Positions 58,401 through 64,000 of a stretch of 64,000 nucleotides of DNA are shown in pieces; the stretch's first letter is position 1; every line of letters starts with the position of its first letter. The stretch is from Azotimanducus sp965199815 (GTDB lineage: Bacteria > Pseudomonadota > Gammaproteobacteria > Pseudomonadales > Azotimanducaceae): the NCBI GenBank assembly GCA_965199815.1, contig CBDATE010000034.1, positions 414,625 to 478,624 on the forward strand, read 5' to 3'. Both the position numbers and the translations under genes were made by a program. The notes beneath the pieces are model-generated. The model ran no database searches. It worked only from the letters and a program-made list of their open reading frames with translations, and was not told where the DNA came from.

Positions 58401-59973
58401 GGATAGACCACATGGAGTCGAGCTTAGAAGCGTTCCGCAGGTGGCTCCCCCGCGCGGGCGGGGATAGACCCGTGACGATCAATGCGACTGGTGATGTGGA
58501 TGCGGCTCCCCCGCGCGGGCGGGGATAGACCTGCGGCAGCCTGTGTCCGAGAAGGTGCAGAGGAGGCTCCCCCGCGCGGGCGGGGATAGACCCGGAGGAT
58601 CTCTGGCTCACCCGACGTCGGGGACGGCTCCCCCGCGCGGGCGGGGATAGACCTTGAGCTTCTGCGCCGAGTCGGGATAGGACACCGGCTCCCCCGCGCG
58701 GGCGGGGATAGACCCGAGGCCATCAACATAGCCAGGCGCGGGGGGAAGGCTCCCCCGCGCGGGCGGGGATAGACCCTCTCCACATTGTTCGCGGCGGGCG
58801 AAAACAGAGGCTCCCCCGCGCGGGCGGGGATAGACCTGAGGACTTCGCTGAGGACTCGGTGACATACCCGGCTCCCCCGCGCGGGCGGGGATAGACCTTG
58901 AATCGCACAGGTACGGCAAGAAAGTGTCGGGGCTCCCCCGCGCGGGCGGGGATAGACCCTCTCCACATTGTTCGCGGCGGGCGAAAACAGAGGCTCCCCC
59001 GCGCGGGCGGGGATAGACCCCATGACTGATTCACTCACTCAACCTGCCACCTGGCTCCCCCGCGCGGGCGGGGATAGACCATGGATGCGCATACGAGCGC
59101 GGTGCGTGGAGTGGGCTCCCCCGCGCGGGCGGGGATAGACCCTCTCTCGCCGCGCGCCCTTTGCTGTCGCGCCTGGCTCCCCCGCGCGGGCGGGGATAGA
59201 CCTATCACACAGAGTTTGAAATGCCGATGCCGCAGGGCTCCCCCGCGCGGGCGGGGATAGACCTCTCTATCTCCGTGATTTCCAGCGTGTTCGATAGGCT
59301 CCCCCGCGCGGGCGGGGATAGACCCTAGCACCTGGTCGGTGACTATCCGACTCTACCGGCTCCCCCGCGCGGGCGGGGATAGACCTGCATAGACAGGCTT
59401 CATGTGTCGCAGCCGCAGGGCTCCCCCGCGCGGGCGGGGATAGACCGTCGCCTCAACAGGTCTCGGAAGGTCTGTTCGTGGCTCCCCCGCGCGGGCGGGG
59501 ATAGACCCTGGAGCAGGAATGAAGCTGACGAGGCTATGTAGGCTCCCCCGCGCGGGCGGGGATAGACCCTTGCTTGGAGACCTTACGATGATTTCGGCCT
59601 GGGCTCCCCCGCGCGGGCGGGGATAGACCCTTGCACGACGTTGGCCAGGTACAGATATGGATGGCTCCCCCGCGCGGGCGGGGATAGACCTTACATTTCA
59701 CTTGCGGTTTTCCGCACACACACGGCTCCCCCGCGCGGGCGGGGATAGACCCATCCGATTCCGACACTTTCTTGCCATACCGGTGGCTCCCCCGCGCGGG
59801 CGGGGATAGACCCAATGTTGATACCACCCCCTTCCTCGATGCGGAGGCTCCCCCGCGCGGGCGGGGATAGACCCCTGCGGGCGAAGACGCTCGTAGTAGG
59901 AAAAGCGGCTCCCCCGCGCGGGCGGGGATAGACCCAAGTAAGTCGCCGTCTGTGCTGTCGTAGCCGTGGCTCC
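46414..59973 (+). CRISPR. Type I-E CRISPR array, 222 repeats plus a cut last repeat
   Basis: The 28-bp repeat begins GGCTCCCCCGCG and ends GCGGGGATAGACC, with the palindromic stem CCCCGC/GCGGGG needed by Cas6e. Repeats recur at 61 bp (33-bp spacers by this definition). Counting by position from 46414 to 59907 gives 222 repeats; a fragment, GGCTCC, at 59968-59973 is cut by the IS21 element. Exceptions: the first three spacers are 38, 48 and 38 bases, a few later ones are 34, and repeats 27 (48025) and 32 (48322) have lost 8-9 bp. Repeat substitutions are rare (51123-51150 ends TAGATTA; the one at 51731 has CTTCCCC). Several spacers are duplicated or are diverged versions of others. Confidence 0.98.
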
Positions 59974-60048
59974 TGTCAATGCCAAATGAAAAAGGGACAA
60001 AAGTGCCAAATGAAAAAGGGACAGTTTTGGGGTGATGTTGTTGGGTGT

Positions 60049-60888
60049 TCATATTGGTTGGATGGGTGATTTTTTTGGCGGTCTTCCGCGTCGTTTTGGA
60101 GGCGGAGGAGGGGAGATTTGGGCATTAGCGCGGATATGTTCCGGGATGAGTTCGGTGTGTTTTCTGAGGCGGTAGCTGGCTCCCTCGATGCGAATAACGA
60201 CGGCGTGGTGGAGGAGTCGGTCGAGCAAGGCGGTAGCGAGCACTGGGTCCCCGAAGAGTTCACCCCATTCGGCGAAGCCGCGGTTTGAGGTGAGGATCAT
60301 GGCACCCTTTTCGTATCTGGCGTTGACGAGTTGGAAGAAGAGGTTGGCACCTCCGGAGTCGATGGAGACATAGCCGATTTCGTCGACGATGAGCAGTGAG
60401 GGGCGGTTGTAGAAGCGGATTTTTTGGGGTAAGCGACCTTCCCTGTGGGCCTTTGCGAGCGCATCGACGAGTTCGGCGAGCGTGGTTCGGTAGACGCTTT
60501 TGCGAGCGCTGACAGCGGCGATGCCGAGAGCGAGAGCGAGGTGGCTCTTTCCGGTGCCTGGGGGGCCGAGGAGGTGGACGACCTCGGCGCGACGGATGAA
60601 GTCGAGTTGGGCGAGCGCAAGGATGCGTTCGCGGTCGATGGAGGGTTGGAAGGTGAAGTCGAAGGATTCGAGCGTCTTGTGGGGATTGAGTCTTGCGGTT
60701 TTGAGGGCGACCCCGATGCGTCGGGTTTCACGGATATTGAGTTCGGCGGAGAGCAGGTGGTCGACAGCTTCGAGCGCGCCGATGTGTCCGAGTTCGATGT
60801 TGCGGACGATCTCGTCAAGAGATTCGAGTGCACACGGCATGTCGAGTCCGACGAGGCTGGCCTGGATGCGGTCAAGGATTCCGTTCAT
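60049..60888 (-). CDS. istB: IS21-family helper ATPase IstB
   Basis: 279 residues. IstB is an AAA+ protein that selects target DNA and stimulates the IstA transposase. Seen: Walker A LLGPPGTGKSHLALALG (about 107-123), Walker B LLIVDEIGYVSID, sensor-like MILTSNRGFAEWGE, and RLLHHAVVIRIEGASYRLRK near the end. C-terminal Pro/Arg/Lys tail PPPPPKRRGRPPKK is an AT-hook-like extension. Its ATG overlaps the istA stop by 4 bp (60885-60888), the usual coupling. Confidence 0.95.
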   Translation of the reverse strand: MNGILDRIQASLVGLDMPCALESLDEIVRNIELGHIGALEAVDHLLSAELNIRETRRIGVALKTARLNPHKTLESFDFTFQPSIDRERILALAQLDFIRRAEVVHLLGPPGTGKSHLALALGIAAVSARKSVYRTTLAELVDALAKAHREGRLPQKIRFYNRPSLLIVDEIGYVSIDSGGANLFFQLVNARYEKGAMILTSNRGFAEWGELFGDPVLATALLDRLLHHAVVIRIEGASYRLRKHTELIPEHIRANAQISPPPPPKRRGRPPKKSPIQPI

Positions 60889-62117
60889 GGCGTATCCTCC
60901 CCGTGTGCGAGCCGCTCCCCGACGGCTGCGTAGAAGTCGAGCGGTCGCTGAGCGGGTGGTAGGAGCGCGTGTTGCGGCGCGCCCACGGGGGGTGGTGTGC
61001 GATGCCCCGGTTCGACGCGGCGGCGATTTTTTCCTGCAAGGATTGGGTGTTCGGCTATCTCGATGCCGTCTTCGAGCATGACCAGACGGCCTGGGTGTGT
61101 ACGCACCTCGATAGAGCGCGCGCGTGTGGCATCAGGCACACTGTAGAAGTTTCCGCCTACCGAAACCATGCCGTCACGAGAGATCCGCCTGGTGACGGAG
61201 AGCGGGGGATCAAAGGGGCGTTTCGGGAGCGGCAGGAGAGCTGTCCGCTCGGTGTCGAACGCCTCGTTGACAACGCACCCGGTGGTGCCGTGGGTTCGGG
61301 CGTTGGCGCAGGTATGGAGCCACAGCTGGAAGCGCGCATTGAGGTCATCCAGGTTGTGGAATGTTCGAGCGAGCGCGAAGTCCTGACGGATGTAGCGGAA
61401 GGGTCTTTCGACTTTGCCCTTGGTCTTGGCACGGTAGGGGCGGCAGGCGCGGGGTATCACGCCGTAGTGGTCGAGCATGGCGACCAGAGAAGGGTTGTAA
61501 TTCACGGTACCGTCTGAGTGCTCGCCGGTGATTGCGGTCTTCATGCGGTCGTAGAGGATGTGAGACGGTGCCCCGCGTAGAGCCTCAAACGCCTCAATAT
61601 GACACCGCAACACGGTCTGGAGGTTTTGGTCAAATCCGAACCGTCCCCACATCCAGCGGCTGTGAGAGAGGACGATAAGGAACAGCCAGGTGACTCTGGT
61701 GGTATCGGGGTCATCCTCGAAGGTGAACTTGAAGTGCGCGAAATCGACCTGCGCCTGTTGCCCGGGCGGTGTCTCGAAACGGCGCTCGAAGGCTGCCTCC
61801 ACGGGCGAGCGCACTGCTCGCAGGAAGTCGGTGACTGTGGAGTAGCCCCCGATATAGCCGCGTTCGCGGATTTCTCGGAACAAGCGGCGAGCGGACAGTC
61901 CGGGATGGTCGGACAGGCGCTTGGCAAGGTAGTCGGTATAGGGGTCGAGCAGCCGCGGCTTCGGCGCTCTCGGGCGGTAGGTGGCGGGCATCATCCCCCG
62001 TTCAAGGTGCCTGTACACGGTTTTGCGGTTGAGTCCCGTGTGCTTGGCGATGGCCGAGACGCTCAATCCTTGGTGTTTCAAGTCGTGGATCATGACGATG
62101 TTCCCTGATGTGACCAT
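60885..62117 (-). CDS. istA: IS21-family transposase IstA
   Basis: 410 residues from the ATG at 62117 (MVTSGNIVMIHDLKHQGLSV), which begins the expected HTH; the frame is open further upstream through the terminal repeat. HTH: VSAIAKHTGLNRKTVYRHLE. DDE core: QVDFAHFKF (Asp), ILYDRMKTA (Asp) and KGKVERPFRYIRQDF (Glu). C-terminal beta domain with VSVGGNFYSVPD. Complete, so the element may still be active. Confidence 0.95.
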   Translation of the reverse strand: MVTSGNIVMIHDLKHQGLSVSAIAKHTGLNRKTVYRHLERGMMPATYRPRAPKPRLLDPYTDYLAKRLSDHPGLSARRLFREIRERGYIGGYSTVTDFLRAVRSPVEAAFERRFETPPGQQAQVDFAHFKFTFEDDPDTTRVTWLFLIVLSHSRWMWGRFGFDQNLQTVLRCHIEAFEALRGAPSHILYDRMKTAITGEHSDGTVNYNPSLVAMLDHYGVIPRACRPYRAKTKGKVERPFRYIRQDFALARTFHNLDDLNARFQLWLHTCANARTHGTTGCVVNEAFDTERTALLPLPKRPFDPPLSVTRRISRDGMVSVGGNFYSVPDATRARSIEVRTHPGRLVMLEDGIEIAEHPILAGKNRRRVEPGHRTPPPVGAPQHALLPPAQRPLDFYAAVGERLAHGEDTP

Positions 62118-62157
62118 TGGTGAGTCCCCACGTGAAGAAGGGGACATGAAAAGCGAA

Positions 62158-62207
62158 GTTGTGTGTCTTGCGCACCGCCCCATGGGGCGGTGTGCAAGAC
62201 ACACAAC
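62158..62207. repeat. 50-bp palindrome inside the IS21 element
   Basis: Two 25-bp arms meet at CATG (centre 62182/62183) with a single mismatch. It lies between the istA start and the right terminal repeat, so it could form a hairpin that limits transcription entering istA from outside. Confidence 0.85.
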
Positions 62208-62258
62208 TGTCCCTTTTTCGTTTGGCACTTTTGGGTATTTTTCCTTCGGCATTGACAC

Positions 62259-62502
62259 CGTTACCACCACCATGAAGGTCGGTGGCGCGCTGGGCATCGG
62301 CCTCGCCTATCCGTTGCTTGAACTGGTGGGGTTCAATCCGGGCGGATCCAACGACCCCGCCCAACTTGACGCGCTGCGCTATATCTTCGCCTTCATCCCG
62401 GCGGCATCCGAACTGCTGGTCGTCTATCTGCTCTACACCTTCCCGCTGAACGAGGAAAAGCTCGGGGAAATCCAGGCGCAGCTGGCGAAGCACAGGACAT
62501 GA
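62259..62502 (+). pseudogene. 3' fragment of a sugar-cation symporter (GPH/MFS type)
   Basis: About 80 codons in frame to the stop at 62502: MKVGGALGIGLAYPLLELVG, then a loop with SNDPAQLDALRYI, then FAFIPAASELLVVYLLYTFP and a cytosolic tail FPLNEEKLGEIQAQLAKHR. Two membrane helices followed by an LxEIxAxL tail resemble the C-terminus of glycoside-pentoside-hexuronide:cation symporters. The 5' part is absent because the IS21 element ends exactly at its left edge. Confidence 0.7.
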
Positions 62503-62552
62503 TTTGCGAATCTGATCAAGTCCACGGATGGACTTGATCAGAACATGCCAAG
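62500..62552. repeat. REP-like palindromic element, copy 2
   Basis: Matches 33499-33551 with one base changed (ACATGCC against ACATACC). The 13-bp inverted repeat is at 62512-62541. It fills the gap between two convergent genes, and the stop codon of the phosphotransferase gene lies in it. It could act as a terminator there, though no T-run follows. Confidence 0.8.
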
Positions 62553-63920
62553 CGAAGGGAGCCTGCGTTCGGACAGGGCACCCATCAGTCCTCTGGCGAC
62601 GGCGGTCTCGCGACACACCCGTCGCCAGAGGATGCCGAGCATCACCTCATCGGACATTGAACCGGCGCGTATTCGTTGCAACAGGTGCGCGCGGGCGCTG
62701 CCAAGACTGTCATGGTCGTCCCCCAACACACCTGCAAGGTCGGTCAATTCATCTGCGGTGAGTACCGCTTCCCGCCGCGCACGGGCATCGATGTACTTGA
62801 GTACACGAGCCATATCCTTGGCCGTTTCCCGCCCCACCTGATCCTGTGATCTCGGCACGATCACCTCCTTCAACTGCCTGAGCACGGACTCGATCATGGG
62901 TGAGTCGGCGAAGGGCGTTTCCCGGACGGGTGGTTCGTACTCGGGCAAGGCCAGCGCCATGGCATCTGCGAGGCCCTGCACACAGGCGCGCCTGTGCACC
63001 ATCGCGAACATCAGGCCGGTTCCGAGTCGAGCCTGATCGGCCAGGGTCTGCGGCTGCTGAAAGTAGCGCCGATGGCTGTCCACCATCATGCCGAGCAGCG
63101 TGTAGATCCGGTAGAAACGGATGCGCTCCGGACTGACGGGGATGTCGGCGAGCCGCTCGTAGGTTCGCAGCAGTGGCGCGAAAGGCACCCATGTCTGGAT
63201 GATGGCGCGAATGCTCATCCAGGCGAAATCTTCCATCGGGTCGCCAAAATGGGCTTGCTCCCAGTCCAGCACGGCAGTGACCCGATGCCCGCTGAACAAC
63301 AGATTGCCGGGGCCTGCATCGCCGTGCACCACCACGGGTGGCCCCTGATAATCCGGCACATGACGGTTGAGCCAGTCGAGGCCGAAGACGATGAAGGGAT
63401 CTTCCTCACCGCCTGCTGCATGACGGTACTCGAGATCGGTAATGGTCTCGCGCACCATCTCGGCCACCGGGCGGCAGGGCGCGAAGCCTTCGAGCGTCAG
63501 CGAAGCTGCGTCAAGGCGGTGCAGAATCGCCAGATCGTTGAGAAAATCATGCGCTACCGCCCTGGCATCTTCCGCATCGGTCAGCTTGCTGAACCGGTCC
63601 TCACCCTCGACGAACTCGAAGAGGTGCGCGCGTACATCCGGGTCGCTGGCCAACAGCGTGGGCGCGCGGATGCCTGTGCCCTCGATGGCGCGCAGTATTG
63701 CGGCTTCGCGAACATACTTGTCGCGCACAGCGGGAGGCGAGCGCTCGTTGTCATCGTAGGCAAGAAAGGCGTGTGTACCGTCGGCCAGGCGGATTTGTGC
63801 GCCGGAGCGCACCGCACCGCCTCCGGCACGCGGATGAATCCCGGTTACTCTCGATGCGCTGGATCGCTCCAGCCAGCCGAGAACTCTTTCCGGCAACAAG
63901 CGCCGCTGTCCCGCATCCAT
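62538..63920 (-). CDS. Phosphotransferase-family protein (APH/choline kinase fold)
   Basis: 460 residues. Kinase-like fold with VVVHGDAGPGNLLFSGHRV (catalytic HGDxxxxN loop) and AVLDWEQAHFGDPMEDFAW (metal-binding D). N-terminal lobe includes RLADGTHAFLAYDDNERSPP and a possible Lys/Glu pair nearby. The C-terminal 120 residues form an extra helical domain (QVGRETAKDMARVLKYIDAR). Proteins of this sort often sit with acyl-CoA dehydrogenases and P450s and are thought to phosphorylate small hydroxylated compounds; the substrate here is unknown. Not evidence of antibiotic resistance. The last codons lie in the REP-like element. Confidence 0.85.
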   Translation of the reverse strand: MDAGQRRLLPERVLGWLERSSASRVTGIHPRAGGGAVRSGAQIRLADGTHAFLAYDDNERSPPAVRDKYVREAAILRAIEGTGIRAPTLLASDPDVRAHLFEFVEGEDRFSKLTDAEDARAVAHDFLNDLAILHRLDAASLTLEGFAPCRPVAEMVRETITDLEYRHAAGGEEDPFIVFGLDWLNRHVPDYQGPPVVVHGDAGPGNLLFSGHRVTAVLDWEQAHFGDPMEDFAWMSIRAIIQTWVPFAPLLRTYERLADIPVSPERIRFYRIYTLLGMMVDSHRRYFQQPQTLADQARLGTGLMFAMVHRRACVQGLADAMALALPEYEPPVRETPFADSPMIESVLRQLKEVIVPRSQDQVGRETAKDMARVLKYIDARARREAVLTADELTDLAGVLGDDHDSLGSARAHLLQRIRAGSMSDEVMLGILWRRVCRETAVARGLMGALSERRLPSLGMF

Positions 63921-63960
63921 TGCCGTCTTGCACCCGCGTGAAGCGAAGCCGCTGTCTCCT

Positions 63961-64000
63961 CACCACACCAGCGTCAGAGTATCCAGGCCGCGTACGCCAC
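63961..64000 (-). CDS. Possible 3' end of an upstream gene
   Basis: On the minus strand one frame reads GVRGLDTLTLVW and then stops, about 40 bp before the phosphotransferase gene. The ending resembles that of some cytochromes P450 (RGL..LPV.W), but 12 codons are too few for a firm call. Confidence 0.25.

Larger units (their letters stand above)
59974..62258 (-). mobile_element. IS21-family insertion sequence
   Basis: 2,285 bp with inverted ends starting TGTCAATGCC. The left end holds two copies of TGCCAAATGAAAAAGGGACA (59980-60023). The right end has the matching pair in inverse orientation (TGCCGAAGGAAAAATACCC and TGCCAAACCGAAAAAGGGA). Multiple terminal repeats and an istA-istB pair with overlapping genes are typical of IS21. 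No direct target repeat is found: left flank ...GTGGCTCC, right flank CCGTTACC.... The left flank is a CRISPR repeat, the right a symporter gene. Confidence 0.93.

Noticed and set aside
46402..60009. Many long minus-strand frames with repeated SIPARAGEP, YPRPRGGA and LSPPARGS peptides
   Set aside because: They are translations of the CRISPR repeat in three frames with spacers between; the 61-bp period is not a multiple of 3, so the motif cycles. Not proteins.
62538..63920. Aminoglycoside resistance gene
   Set aside because: It has the APH fold motif but lacks close similarity to resistance enzymes by eye and has a long extra C-terminal domain; a metabolic kinase is more likely.

Overview
The window looks like a chromosomal segment of a gammaproteobacterium of fairly high G+C. 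The main evidence is the gene order lptM-lysA-dapF-xerC-yigB on the minus strand, including the small lipoprotein lptM, together with ordinary housekeeping genes (argH, thrC, an lldD-type oxidase, an exported S46 peptidase). No 16S rRNA or tRNA gene was seen, so I do not name a genus.

Layout. 1-6.8 kb: the 3' part of a giant repeat protein (fibronectin/Ig-like modules, Calx-beta, Gly-rich linker, C-terminal beta-barrel). 7.6-12.6 kb: an FMN alpha-hydroxy-acid oxidase, a convergent S46 dipeptidyl-peptidase and threonine synthase. 12.6-26.1 kb: ten head-to-tail copies of one AAA-ATPase-like/PD-(D/E)XK (DUF1703-type) gene, in long (nuclease-bearing) and short (nuclease-deleted) versions, largely built from an exact 2,774-bp short+long double unit. 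26.1-31.6 kb: yigB, xerC, dapF, lysA, lptM and argH on the minus strand, the middle ones overlapping by 4 bp. 31.6-37.2 kb: three members of a protein family I do not recognise, with one intact and one broken WYL-type regulator; part of this is a 1.8-kb duplication. 37.3-46.4 kb: a complete type I-E CRISPR-Cas operon (cas3, cas8e, cse2, cas7e, cas5e, cas6e, cas1e, cas2e), with small upstream ORFs overlapping the starts of cas3 and cas8e. 46.4-59.97 kb: one CRISPR array of 222 repeats by my count. 59.97-62.26 kb: an IS21-family element (istA/istB) that cuts the last repeat and, on its other side, a sugar-cation symporter gene. 62.5-64 kb: an aminoglycoside-phosphotransferase-fold protein and perhaps the end of another gene.

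How it fits together. The Cas operon and array form a self-contained adaptive immunity system: the leader sits directly behind cas2e, the newest spacers are next to it, and the old end was cut by the IS21 element. Several spacer pairs are diverged or offset versions of the same target, pointing to repeated encounters with related invaders. The tandem ATPase/nuclease array, the unknown three-member family with its WYL regulator and the CRISPR locus lie within about 34 kb, broken up by core genes, so the region behaves like an accessory hot spot. The strongest candidates for something new are the ATPase/nuclease array with its mosaic variable segment, the WYL-linked family beside cas3, and the over-long leader-proximal spacers.
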